Positions 1 through 10,900 of a DNA stretch of 64,000 nt are shown one piece after another (position 1 is the stretch's first letter; every line of letters begins with the position of its first letter). This DNA is from Adiantum capillus-veneris (lineage: Eukaryota > Streptophyta > Polypodiopsida > Polypodiales > Pteridaceae). The notes beneath the pieces were generated by a model. It had not been told where the DNA came from. It made no database searches and worked only from the letters and a program-made list of their open reading frames with translations. The translations under genes and the position numbers were made by a program. The stretch covers positions 21,381,484 to 21,445,483 of the forward strand of contig CM043968.1 in NCBI GenBank assembly GCA_014529385.2. Direction: 5' to 3'.

Positions 1-272
1 TCGGATGGCCAATTAGCTCTCGCTTCCTAATTGCACTTGCATGATTTACTACTTGACTTCCACCTTCCAATGCTTGGTTGTATCAGGGAGCCTTGTTGCT
101 ACAATATGGGGTATTGTACGTGCAAGTTCCAACTTCGATCGTTCAACCCTAGCCAATCCCAATCCATCTTCATGCCATTGATCGCGATCCTTCGTTTTGC
201 CATCGATTGGGATCTTGCCCCTTGTATAGTGTGTGAGTGCTCTGCATTTTGCATGAGTTGATGAATATATAG

Positions 273-576
273 ATGAGCAAGAAAGTACCCAAACTCAAAA
301 CCACTCCCGACCCCGACCCCAAGCCCGACCCTAGAGGTGGTGCTCAGATCCTCTATAGGGTCTCCTCCACCCTGGCTCCCATCTTGCAAACCTTGGAGAC
401 CACAAGGCCTTATGCCCTCAAGCGAGTATGGGACTACATCAAGGCTCACAAGCTCCAGAGTAGTACTGAGAAATCGTAGATCTTATGTGATCCTCCCCTT
501 AAGAAGTCATTTGGATGAGACAATGTTAGTGCTCAAGTACTTGAGTCCCTACTTGTCAGCACATTTTTCTGTTAAT
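273..576 (+). pseudogene. SWIB/MDM2-domain protein, broken copy
   Basis: The reading frame opens with a Pro/Asp-rich stretch (TPDPDPKPDP) and runs into a SWIB-type core: a segment ending in TLAPILQTLE, then RPYALKRVWDYIKAHKLQ, the most recognisable SWIB helix. SWIB/MDM2 (BAF60b) domains occur in chromatin-remodelling subunits and in small plant organellar or nuclear proteins. A TAG at 477-479 stops the frame. The next codons still resemble the domain (ILCDPPLKKSFG) and, after a frame change near 513, LVLKYLSPYLS matches the usual C-terminal end. With one stop and one frameshift inside a single small domain, and no splice signals that would remove them, I call this a pseudogene. An intronless copy fits either a retrocopy or a single-exon fragment. 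Confidence 0.7.
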
Positions 577-994
577 GCTATCAGACTGTTGGCGATGCAG
601 AAAACAAGTAAACGTCAAAGTGGACATGAGGGCAGAAAAGCTTATGATGTTTATAATGCTCAAGTAATTAAGCCAGCGGCTTCAATATGAGTGCAACTAG
701 TTGCTTGCGCTTTTAGCAGAGTGTGTGACGGGATTAGTGGAAGACAACTCAATGTCGAGGGAAAGGCATATTTGGGGAATATTGCAATTTGCCACTAGTG
801 CAAGTCATGGTCTGATGAGCCTTTGGCTTCATTCACACTCCTCATCCAGCTCTGTTGATAAATGAATGCGAGCTACATAATTACAGGTTTGGTTATCAGA
901 TGAGGTATGCAGATTTGAAATACTTACTCAGGACATGCAACATAGTCGAGGAGGGGAAGTCCAAGTAGCTCAAGAAGGGAGAGAGAGTGAATTA
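577..994. other. Unassigned sequence
   Basis: I see no coding similarity, repeat structure or RNA gene here. The sequence is not low-complexity and may be further decayed gene or transposon debris. Confidence 0.4.
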
Positions 995-1200
995 GATGGC
1001 AAGGGCCTTCCTGCCCGCATCCTTGAGGGTTTGTGCAATGATCTTCTGTGCAAGTCGGTTGCGGGCTTTCACTCACATGTTGTTGGTGAGATCCACCTTC
1101 TTGTACTTGGCCATTTTCAACTGCTTCAACTTCTCGTACTTGGTCTTGATGAACCGGAAGCAGTTCTCGTACTTGGTCTTGATGAACCACCCCAGGCACA
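995..1200 (-). pseudogene. Lys-rich coding-like scrap with 33-bp duplication
   Basis: Read on the minus strand this stretch encodes Lys-rich peptide, with FIKTKYE occurring twice because a 25-bp sequence at 1131-1155 recurs at 1164-1188 (period 33 bp, 11 codons). After a stop it continues with VKARNRLAQKIIAQTLKDAG. I do not recognise the family. The in-frame period suggests the duplication arose in coding sequence, but the reading is interrupted and it runs into the microsatellite block, so I treat it as a fragment. Confidence 0.3.
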
Positions 1201-1316
<116 letters not shown>

Positions 1317-1410
1317 CAGTGGCCATACACCATATTAGATCCTGTATGAGTTTCATACGTCATTTTGGCCTTTTGAAAATGTTTAATATAACATTTTATT
1401 TCATTTCATT

Positions 1411-1471
1411 TCCTCTCTCTCTTTCTCTCTCTTGCGCGCAAGCGCGCTGTAGGCTAACAGGAGCAACGATT

Positions 1472-1506
<35 letters not shown>

Positions 1507-1632
1507 TGTGTGCGTTGATAGCAATAGAAGCAAGGGTCCCCCCCACCCCCCTCTCTCTCTCTCTCTCTCACATACACACACACACACACGTACGCGCACA
1601 CACACATGATGTTTTTGCAGATGATTAAGATT

Positions 1633-1690
<58 letters not shown>

Positions 1691-1714
1691 ACATGATGTT
1701 TCAGCAGATGACGA

Positions 1715-1717
<3 letters not shown>
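1411..1717. repeat. Alternating CT and CA microsatellites
   Basis: Four CT tracts (about 1411-1431, 1471-1502, 1550-1570, 1633-1650) alternate with CA tracts (about 1570-1606, 1650-1692). The unit 'CA tract, ATGATGTTT, CAGATGA, CT tract' occurs twice (near 1604 and 1693), so the block grew partly by duplication of a larger unit. Confidence 0.85.
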
Positions 1718-1984
<267 letters not shown>

Positions 1985-1992
1985 GGGTAGGC

Positions 1993-2324
1993 ATGGCGGC
2001 GTCGAAGCAGAAGCGCAAGATCTAAGGCCCGTTACATCCAGCCACAACCTGCAGGTGGTGAGAGCCAAGCAGGTGATGCAGAAGAGCCGCTTCGATGCCC
2101 TTTAGAGCACCCCTTTGCGCTTTGCTGAATGCGTCAGTGGAAATGATACTATCGTGATCGTTTTCCTTGCCCGTAATGAGCAAGTGGATGTAATGCAGGA
2201 AGGTGCTCCATGCGCCTTGCAGTGGACAAGTGGCAAGGCTATTGAGGTGACTGCCACTTTTTCAGTCAAGTCAAACAATAATCTACCATTGACTGAGTTT
2301 GAAGTAATCCTTGTAGATGAATAA
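1993..2324 (+). pseudogene. OB-fold nucleic-acid-binding protein, broken copy
   Basis: The fragment resembles the small plant OB-fold protein family related to At4g28440 (single-stranded nucleic-acid-binding, SOSS-B-like fold). An opening MAASKQKRK is followed, in shifting frames, by VVRAKQVMQKSRFDAL, FAECVSGNDT, ARNEQVDVMQEGA and MRLAVDKW. It ends with FSVKSNNNLPLTEFEVILVD and a TAA at 2322-2324. The order matches the family, but the strand between QEGA and MRLAVDKW is deleted and at least three frame changes are needed. No intron is seen, so a decayed retrocopy is likely. It lies directly after the (GA)n tract. Confidence 0.65.
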
Positions 2325-2346
2325 CTGTTTTTTGTGGTGATTTTTC

Positions 2347-2407
<61 letters not shown>

Positions 2408-2968
2408 AGACGCTTCGCCAAGGAAGGCATCAAACGTGCCGGTGATTACATCAGTCAGCGCTCCTCTCTTACACACAAGCTGCACCTTCACCTTCCACGT
2501 ATGCACCTGCTCTGCGTTTCCATTTATCTGACTCCTGCACGGGCGACCACTTAATCAAGGCCAGCTTGCTCAAGGCCTTCTACAATGATGCTTCCCAGCA
2601 GTCCTTAAGGGTGGCAACTCCTCTTCCCCTGCCCTGTCTCTGATGTTGTATTCTCTCGTCCATCTTGCGTTTGCAAGGTGCTATCATATCACTTCAATTG
2701 TTGCATGCAGCAAGAGCAGAAGCTCTATTTGTTTCAAGGCTTAGCTTTGTAGTTCTCATTCAAGGTCAGCCTCTTTGTGTGCTAACAGTTCTCTGATGAG
2801 CTTACAAGGGCTCGCAGTTAGGTTTTGCAATATGTTTAACAAATTAATGCATCAATAAGGTTCACTTTTATTACAAATTTTTTATCATACAATTGGATCG
2901 GCTTTTGTAATGCTTAAATTTTTGTGTCAAGCGGTTCAAATTTTGGACACATCTAGTACAATATTCTG

Positions 2969-2995
<27 letters not shown>
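2325..2995. other. Unassigned sequence with (GA)n tract
   Basis: A (GA)n tract fills 2350-2406. The rest shows no coding similarity I recognise. Another GA tract at 2971-2995 borders the SINE below. Confidence 0.5.
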
Positions 2996-2999
<4 letters not shown>

Positions 3000-3150
3000 A
3001 GAAGAAGAAGAAGAAGAAGAAGAAGAAGAGAGTTTTAACATTGTAGGAAACTATCCCAAGAGACCTTAAAGATCTTGCCGACGAGGAGAGTTGAACTCAA
3101 GACCTGTTATTCAAGAGGGAAATGGCATAACCAATCTACCACACTTGGGT
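2996..3150 (-). mobile_element. tRNA-derived SINE with (TTC)n tail
   Basis: On the minus strand a box-A-like TGGTAGATTGGTTATGCC (near 3143-3126) is followed by a box-B-like GGTCTTGAGTTCAACTCTCC (near 3102-3083), the two internal RNA polymerase III promoter boxes of tRNA genes. The body continues for about 60 bp and ends in a TTC repeat (plus strand AAG, 2996-3030). That layout is the standard one for a plant SINE. No cloverleaf can be completed, so it is not a tRNA gene. Confidence 0.6.
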
Positions 3151-3225
3151 GATAGAAAGGTTATACCATTTTCCTCTTTTTATTAGCACACACACCCACA
3201 CCCACACACACACACCCGAGAAGAA

Positions 3226-3275
3226 GAGAGTTTTAACATCATAGGAAACTATCCCAAGAGACCTTAAAGATCTAA
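3226..3275 (-). mobile_element. 3' fragment of the same SINE
   Basis: About 45 bp repeat the 3' body of the SINE at 3030-3075 (shared core AACTATCCCAAGAGACCTTA) without the tRNA-like head. Confidence 0.6.
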
Positions 3276-3728
3276 GTTCCAACGATACTGTGTGTGTGTG
3301 TGTGTGTGTCACAGAGAGAGGGGGGGGCGGGGGGAGGGAGGGAGAGAGAGAAGTGCGACTTAGTAGCTGTGCCTCTTCGGAGTTCGGGGGTCTCCTTTTG
3401 TAGTATGAAATTCTGAACTCTTGCCTCGCAGGAGTACGTGCTTTCCCTCCCCTGCCTCGCTTAGTCCAATAACCACCATGATTCTTCACACTGGATGCTT
3501 AATTGGGTTGGGAAAGACCTACTCAAGCCGCAAGACCAAAAACGATGGTGTGACAAGAGATTAGGTGGATCTATGTCAACATGTAGAAGCTCTCCTTGTG
3601 ACAAAGTACAAGGTCGTGTGACGCACATCAACACAGATATGTTGATCCTATAGCATGCACGATCTCCACCTCCTCAGCCTCTTCCCTTCTAGCCTTCCCT
3701 CGCCCATATACGATCCCCTCCTCCTCCT

Positions 3729-3771
<43 letters not shown>

Positions 3772-3877
3772 AACAAAAAGTCCACGCGGGCGTAGGCTCT
3801 TTCAAAGAGTTTTTTTTATAAAGAGATTGAGAGAGAGAAAGGAGAGAGAAAAAGAGGGGGAGGGGTTGAAAAAAAAC
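3276..3877. other. Microsatellites and unassigned sequence
   Basis: It holds a GT tract (3291-3310), purine-rich G/GA runs (3315-3350), a CT tract (about 3733-3770) and a hairpin with T-tract at 3796-3817 (CTCTTTCAAAGAG then eight T). No gene is recognised. Confidence 0.6.
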
Positions 3878-4813
3878 CCTAGGTTTAGTGTAATCCCACC
3901 TGCAAATTTGGAGATTTACCTCTAAATTTTAAATTTTAAAGTGAGAAAACCTACAAAATTTAGAGAAATTTAGTGTCATTTGGTGTAAAACTCGTCAAAT
4001 TTAGTCAGTTTACCAGTAAAATTCTCATAGGTAGGTTTGCCAAGTTTTCAGAACAAAGTTTTTTTGGAGCATTGGTTCCTGCTCGTGCGTGAAAGAGTCC
4101 GTGTCTCTTTCAAAGAGATTTTTTGAAGGGTTTTGTTTATACTATATAGTTATTGAAAATGACGACGGTTGAACTTGAGGACCTTCTTGCCTCGTCTATT
4201 GTGAGTTTCCTTGCCCAATTCCTTCAAAACCAAATTTTTCAATGATTAGGGACCCTAAGATTTACCTTCCCTAGCCAACACAATTGTCTCAACATATCAC
4301 AATTTTGTTTGTTGTAGCACAACCAACCTCCCAGTTACCCCTTTGAGGGGGTTACCTTATGGGGTGCTAAGGACTGAGGCTTGGGCCACATCATTCTACA
4401 AGATGACAGATGCAATGCTAGACTACCATCCATTTGAATTGCTATGAGGCATTGATGGACGTACAACTCCCAAACACTAAATAGAGTACAAACAAAAATG
4501 AGGGCTAAGCCGCATTAGGAAAATCATTTTAAAGGACTACAATGACAATCATACACCATGGCTCTAAGAAGTGTATTCAACATAGGGGCATCACACGTTG
4601 GGTGAGTAATCTGGGTTGAGGCATGACGAACAACTCATCAGACTAGGAACCCCGAGCAATCTAGGAGCTTTGAGTTGTGCTCATATTAATATGAAAAATT
4701 TAAGAGAAGGTTTTTACACTAAATTTCTCTAAAGTTTGTAGGTTTATTCACCTTCTACTTTGAATTTAAGGATAAATCTCAAAATTTGTAGGTGGAACTA
4801 CACTAAACCTAGG
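3878..4813. repeat. Foldback (inverted-repeat) element, 936 bp
   Basis: The outer 13 bp are a perfect inverted repeat: CCTAGGTTTAGTG at 3878-3890 and its complement at 4801-4813. Similarity continues inward for about 110 bp per arm with substitutions and small gaps (shared blocks include CACCTACAAA and TTTAGAGAAATTTAGTGT). The interior has no recognisable coding sequence. I could not define a target-site duplication. This looks like a MITE or foldback element of unknown superfamily; a one-armed relative lies near 62825-62960. Confidence 0.65.
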
Positions 4814-5688
4814 TTTCTATCGATATGGGTAGGTGAAAGAGAACTAGCATGTGGACAAAGTTGTCATAAGAAAATTGTTCATAGTTTTATCGACCTTGCA
4901 TACTCTTCTATCAAAGCACTCTTTATAATCCCCCATCGTTATCACCTCCCTTGACATGTTTGCCCCCCCCCCCCCCCCCCGGCGATAGAAAGCTACCTAT
5001 GATGGTGTGATCCAAACTTTAATATATACCATGATGTGGATTTTCTCAAAAGAATAGCCTCATTGCAATAATATAATTATTTTCAAGTTTCCCCCCTTTT
5101 CTCTAGAGTAACTTAAAATGCATAATATGTTATTGTACATCAACCCTCAATAACTTGAGGTAGAGCAAGAGAGAGGAGAGGAAGAAGTGAAAAGAAGCTC
5201 AAGCTCCCTGACTCTCCTTATTCATGAGATTTGTTCGAGTGGCAACAACGTTACTCTTTTAGTGTAAGTCTCCTGGTCCTACATGTAGGGAGGTAGGAGT
5301 AGGAGATTTATATCCATTGGAATCATGGTGCCATTATTCCCAACAAGGATCAATGGTGGTAGAAATGAGCTTTTAATATATGAGGGCAACTAGTTCCATG
5401 AAGAGGAATATTAACATGCCATTGTAAGGGTTCCAATTGTTCTATCCCATCAAAGGAAACATTCTATCAAACCCTTATTCAAGGGGTCTTTTCTGTCAAA
5501 AATTTGTGGTCATTTTACCATTGAAATTAGGTGTAATCTTGTTTTAATTTTTATTTTTTGTGCTTGCAGTCACCTAAAAATTAATGTTTGGTTTTTGTTT
5601 TGTATAGTGTGCCTTGGCCAATCTTGCTCGTTTTAGGGATTGCTCGAAAAATCTCGCTCGAGATTTGAGATTCCTTTGTGCGTGCATG

Positions 5689-5730
<42 letters not shown>

Positions 5731-6012
5731 CGCTCGAAAAAAGATAGGTTCGCTTTATCCAAAGCCTATTCAAAATAAAAAATTGCTGGCTCAAATTTTG
5801 GCAAGAAGGTTTTCAAGCCAATTCAAATTATGAAATTTTTAGTTATAATATGAGATTTGTAGTGAGATTATCCCCCTCAAATTTAGAGTTAGTCAGCTTA
5901 TATACGTGTGAAAAGGTTCCAAAGACGAGTCTACAAAAAATGTTTCCGAAGCCTTGGTGTGTGTGTGTGTGGGTGTGTGTACGATTTGTACGTATAGATA
6001 TATATGTATACA
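4814..6012. other. Unassigned sequence
   Basis: There is an 18-base C homopolymer (4963-4980) and a TG microsatellite (about 5692-5728). I see no gene, RNA or transposon signature. AT-rich noncoding sequence flanks Gypsy-1. Confidence 0.5.
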
Positions 6013-6017
6013 TACAT
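6013..6017. repeat. Target-site duplication TACAT, left copy (Gypsy-1)
   Basis: TACAT directly before the LTR terminus is repeated at 14920-14924 directly after the other LTR. This 5-bp duplication is what gypsy integrases make. Confidence 0.9.
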
Positions 6018-6154
6018 TGTAACATTTAATGGCCTAAAATCTTTTGTGTAGCGAAATTTAGCATGAACATAGTGGGCATTTCATTAGAGTTGATTCCTAA
6101 TGAGAATTACAAGAGTGCTTGGGTGGAGAGAGCAACAAAAAGCATAACACCTAG

Positions 6155-6367
6155 TTAGATAGCATCGACAATACTTTCAAAAGAGAGAGCAATTAAGCTA
6201 TTGACAACAGTTGAGGACCGGATTTGCATGGAGCCGGTCCCCCCTCCAAAAGGCTTTGTATTATGGTTTCTCCCATCAAGAGAGACATTGTACAATACAA
6301 TTCTTTGTGTTCCTTCAAGACTAGCTAGTGCAATGAAGATGGAAGCTTCATACACCAAGCAAAACAC
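6155..6367 (-). other. LTR-internal 70-codon open reading frame
   Basis: This frame starts MFCLVYEASIFIALASLEG and contains KPFGGGTGSMQIRSS. It recurs at the same LTR position at 13467-13679, 28875-29087, 32297-32509 and, longer, 54291-54545. The LTRs at 35647 and 45910 carry a stop or have lost the ATG. No protein family is recognised. Because the copies are simply related DNA, conservation of the frame is weak evidence for a product. Confidence 0.35.
6215..6240. other. LTR hairpin GGACCGG...CCGGTCC
   Basis: Seven-base perfect arms flank a 12-base loop. The same hairpin occurs in every LTR of the family (13527-13552, 29002-29027, 54418-54443 and others), immediately beside a run of C (G on the sense strand). 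It may be an RNA structure in the LTR transcript. Confidence 0.5.
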
Positions 6368-6809
6368 TTAATCAAACACAACTTGAATTATCCCCGTTCT
6401 CAGACCCAAAACCTCACACACCTTCGAAGATGGTGAGAGCTAGCAGGGTATGAGAGTAGATTGAGAGGAAAAAGAAGTATCTTACGAGAAAGAAGTACAT
6501 CTCCTCACATAATCACTCATATTAGCATAGCTTAGCTTAGTAATTAGCTTGGTAGAGAAGATGAGCATGCATTGAAGCTTGGCTCTTGGTTGGATTTGCA
6601 TCCACATGCCAAGAGAGTGTTGATGTAGGCTTCTATCTCACAAGCTTGGAGTAGGTGATGAGCTCTCCATTAAAGCTTGGGAGGAGATAGAGTATTTTCC
6701 CTTCACACATGGTCAAGTGTGAGAGTGTGTGTGTCAATGCCAAGCAAAAATCAGCCCCCCCCCTCTCTTGGGCGAGCCCTAGCTGCTAAATAAGTCTGGC
6801 TTTTGCCTC

Positions 6810-7134
6810 ATTGGACCTCCCCAGGTCAAGCCAATAGGGATTAAGCAGCATAAGTGATAGCCTTCTGACATGTGTCCCCCTTTCCCCTTTTGTGAGAGCT
6901 TTAGGTAATTAAATAATTAAACTAAACTCTCATTGGACCCCTTTGCCTCCTGGCCAATAGGAATCAGGCAAGCCATGGGGCTCCTGAATGCTCATTGGAC
7001 CCCTTGGGAGACTGCCCAATAGTCTTCTAGGACACTTAATTCTTATTGGTTTCTTTTATTAAATGTTTTTAAATTAATTAAACTAGATTTACTCTAGCTT
7101 AATTCTCATTGGTCCACTTCAAGGGTCTTCCAAT
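6810..7134. promoter_or_regulatory. Array of paired ATTGG/CCAAT boxes in LTR
   Basis: Four ATTGG...CCAAT pairs start at 6810/6831, 6932/6954, 6994/7016 and 7108/7130, with start-to-start spacing of 21 or 22 bp. A single ATTGG lies at 7045. CCAAT is the NF-Y site in eukaryotic promoters. The arrangement is kept in the other LTR copies, so this is likely part of the U3 promoter/enhancer. Function is inferred. Confidence 0.5.
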
Positions 7135-7607
7135 AGGAATTGGGCACACCTTGTGGGCATCTGGCCTAGGGAGCTGACATGTGTCCCTCATTCCCTTTGT
7201 GTAAAGGGAGCCTGTGTGTGTGTGTGTGGCTTTCTCTCTCATCCCCTAGCTTTGGGGCTCGCCCCCTCCCATGTAGGGATATGCAAAGACTTTTAGGGCA
7301 CACACTAAGCATCCAATTTTCCCTAGGGTTGACCTTTGGACACAACCTTTGAATTTTGGAACCTTAGCATTTTGGAAGTCTTAATGGGCTGAACCTTAGG
7401 GTCTTTTTGGCCCATTGTTTCACATGGCTCTTTTGCAGATGGCCCCCCCTTTGGATCCCTATTTTCCCTCCTTTGGATCCCTACTGTGGCCGGTCTGCTA
7501 ACTTAACCAATATTCTAGCTTTTTCTCCCTTGGCACTTCCCCACATTAAATGATCAGTTTAATATGAGAAAATCATTTAGGAGAATTAGATATTGATTAT
7601 TATGACA

Positions 7608-7625
7608 TTACCTCTCTCTTGAAAT
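7608..7625 (-). other. Gypsy-1 polypurine tract
   Basis: On the minus strand TTTCAAGAGAGAGGTAA lies directly against the 3' LTR. This is the expected place for the primer of plus-strand DNA synthesis. Gypsy-2 has the same sequence before 52956. Confidence 0.75.
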
Positions 7626-7964
7626 CATAGTCGTCCTCGACTATGGTGTAGAGAAGATAAAGCATATGCATGAGTCCTTTTCTTAGCGGGTAGAGGATCC
7701 CTATGTTACCCTACGACATCATTCCATAATGGATGACTAGTCCATTTGGCGCTTGAGAGCCTGAGGCTGCCGCAAGCATGTCTGCACATTAGTCCTATCA
7801 GTCTTCCATAGTAGAGTGACAAGCTCTACTTGGTGTTTGGGAGACGTCGTCTCCGCAAACTTGATCTAAGCATGCATACTACTTCATTTTTGTGCACAAA
7901 TAAAGAAAAAGAGAGTCTTATAAGACAAAATTTTTTGTTCATTTTTAACATTTTGTACATTTGC

Positions 7965-10900
7965 TTACTCTTGGGAAGCATTGTAAGCATTGACAAGGTT
8001 TAGGTTATCCTTTAATTGTATGCCTTGCATCCATCTAGCATCTTCAAAAGGATAATTCTTAAACTTAATAAGATATCGTCTGATAGTCTTACCGCCTCTT
8101 AATACCTTGTCTTCATGTCGGAGAATGGACTCGGGCTGCAGCACCTCCTCGTGGTCCTCGATCTCCGGTGGGTCTTCAATAGTTGGTTCTTGAGGTGGCT
8201 CTCCTTTGTAAGGCTTTAAGAGGCTCACATGAAAAGCATTGTGTATGAGCCAATGATTGGGCAACTTAAGTTGATAGGCCATCTCATTGATTGGCCTAAG
8301 AATCTGGAAGGGACCATAGTACCTTTTTGCTAGTTTAGCATAGTACTTTTGGTGGCCCGTAGGATTCTTGCCCGTCGTGTGCCTTAATCGAGCCTTGGGA
8401 AACTTTAACAAGACCCAATCGTTTTCTTTAAAGGCTTGGGCTCTTCTGTGCTTGTCAGCAGCAGCCTTTTGCCTTTGCTGTGAGATAGAGATAGCATCCT
8501 TAATCTTTTGGAAAGATTCTTGTAGGTCTCGGCTATACTCATCTGCAGCGAAGATCTTCCCATGTACCTTAAGTAGCAAGGGACTTTTTGATCTTCCCTC
8601 AATTACCTCGAAAGGTGCTTTTCCTGTAGAAGTATGTACAGTGTTATTGTAAGCATACTCTACTAAGGGTAAGTACTTCTCCCATTGGGATCTTTGATCT
8701 ACTTCCGTTACATAGGCTTTTAGTAGATCGAGAATAGTTAGGTTAGCTATTTCACTTTGGCCATCAGTTTGTGGATGATAGGCCGAAGAGAAGTTTAGCC
8801 TTGTTCCTAAATTCTCAAAGAGACCCTTCCAAAATTACTGGTCATTCTAGGATCTCTATCCGACACTATGGACATTGGCAAGCCATGGTACTTGAAAATT
8901 TGTGAAATGAAGAGGGTTGCCATTTGATGGGCTTTGATAGTCTTTTTGACAGGTATAAAATGAGCTTGTTTACTGAACCTGTCTACTATCGTCCATATTC
9001 CCGTATTCCCATGGATAGACTTAGGCAATCCAAAGATAAAATCCATGGATATGCTCTCCCACGGTGAATTAGGGATTGGCAAGGGTTGAAGCAATCCAAG
9101 TTGCTTCCCTCTATCAAATTTTGTCTTTTGACATACCACACATTTGGAAACATACTCATGTATGTTCACTTTCATGGTAGGCCAATAGAAATATGTTTCA
9201 ATTCCCTTTAGGGTAGACTGAATCCCTCTATGCCCCGCATATGGGGGAGCATGAGATTCATACATTACTTTCTCACGTAGTGAGTTAGTAACGCATAGTC
9301 TATTGCCATAGAGAAGATAACCATCTTGTAAAGTAAATGGTTCTTCTTTCTTCCCTAATGCAAGGGCTGAAATCACATCTCTAAAATCGGGATCAATAGC
9401 ATACTCATCTATCATTAAAGATAGATCATTGTGAGTTGCTATGGAAACCGCATTCACTCTCGGTCGTCTTGAGAGTGCATCGGCTACTTGATTATGCTTG
9501 CCAGCAATGTGAGCAATATGAAAATGAAATTGCGAAAGGAAATTTGCCCACCTCATTTGTTTGTCGGAGAGCTTGGTCTGCGTCATGAAGTACTTAAGAC
9601 TTTGGTGATCCGTTCGCAGAATGAAAGGAGTCCCCAATAAATAGTGCTTCCATGAGTCTAAGGCATGTAGAACTGCAAGGAGTTCTTTTTCGTATATGCC
9701 TAGAGCTTGCTCAACAGGGTCGAGCCTTCGACTCTCATAGCCTATGGCGTGCCCTTCTTGGAGCAAAACAGCCCCAAGGCAATCACCACAAGCATCACAT
9801 TGGACCTCAAATGGTTTTGAGAGATCCGGTAGTGTAAGCACAGGTTGAGAGATAAGCTTTTCTTTAAGCTTTTCGAAAGCATTGTTCTCCTTAGCAGACC
9901 ACGTATACCTAACATTTTTCTTTGTTAGGTCATGTAATGGTCCCGCAATTTGTGAGAACTTTTCTATGAAGCGTCTATAGTATGCACACATACCTATAAA
10001 GCTTCTTAGTTCATGAAGATTCCTTGGTTTAGGCCATCCTTTTATTACCTCTAACTTGGATGGATCCATTTGGATTCCATCTTGAGAGATAATGTGACCT
10101 AAATATTGAATCTCTTGCAAGAAAAATTCACTTTTCTTTCGATTAACATAAAGTTTATTCTCTCTTAAAACTTGAAATATTACCTGGAGGTGTTGCTTGT
10201 GTTCCTCCAATGAATTAGAGTAGATGATAATATCATCAAAGAACACTCCAGTGAAGGTTCGATGAGGCCTGAACAGCTTCTCCATCAAGCGGTTGAATGT
10301 GGCTGGTGCATTAGTCAAGCCAAAAGGCATGACAATGTATTCGTAAAGACCAAATGTAGTACGAAATGCGGTCTTTACAATGTCTTGATCAACTATCCTT
10401 ATTTGATGATAGCCACTTTTTAGGTCAATCCTACTGAAGTAGGTCGATCCTTGTAGCTTATCAAATAGGTCTTCTACCCGTGGAACGGGAAACCTATTCT
10501 TGATAGTGATCCTATTTAGTGCTCTATAGTCGACACACATACGATATGTGCCGTCTTTCTTTTGCACTAATAGCACAGGTGAGCAAAATGGAGATGAGCT
10601 AGGCCTAACCATGCCCTTCTCAATTAACTCATGCACTTGCCGCATAATCTCCTCTTGTTGAGCTTGAGAAACTCTATAAGGAGGTTTGTTAGGCGGTGAA
10701 CTTCCTGGAAGAAGTTCAATTGCATGGTCGTCATTACCTCGTTTAGGAGGTAGCTCACAAGGGATGTCGTCAATAAAGACATCTTGAAACCCCTTGAGAA
10801 AATTGGATAACTCTAATTCCTTTTGGTTGCTTTTATTTTCTTTTGCTAAAGCATTAGGTTCATTTTGAGAATCTTTAACAAAAATCATGTACACGGAAAT

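Larger units (their letters stand above)
6018..7607 (-). repeat. Gypsy-1 3' LTR (1590 bp)
   Basis: Termini on the plus strand are TGTAACATTTAATGG and ATTATTATGACA, giving TG...CA on both strands. It is the same length as the 5' LTR. It contains a (TG)8 tract (7213-7228), a hairpin (6215-6240), a 70-codon open frame (6155-6367, minus) and an array of ATTGG/CCAAT boxes (6810-7134). Confidence 0.93.

Noticed and set aside
99-449. 116-codon minus-strand frame overlapping the SWIB copy
   Set aside because: It is antisense to a recognisable SWIB domain and has no family resemblance itself.
3083-3143. tRNA gene
   Set aside because: Box A and box B are recognisable, but no cloverleaf forms and the unit has a simple-repeat tail and a second partial copy, so it is a SINE.
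4963-4980. C homopolymers (also near 17942 and 39762) as functional G-quadruplex sites
   Set aside because: Single uninterrupted runs in noncoding DNA are better explained as slippage products; nothing nearby suggests a role.
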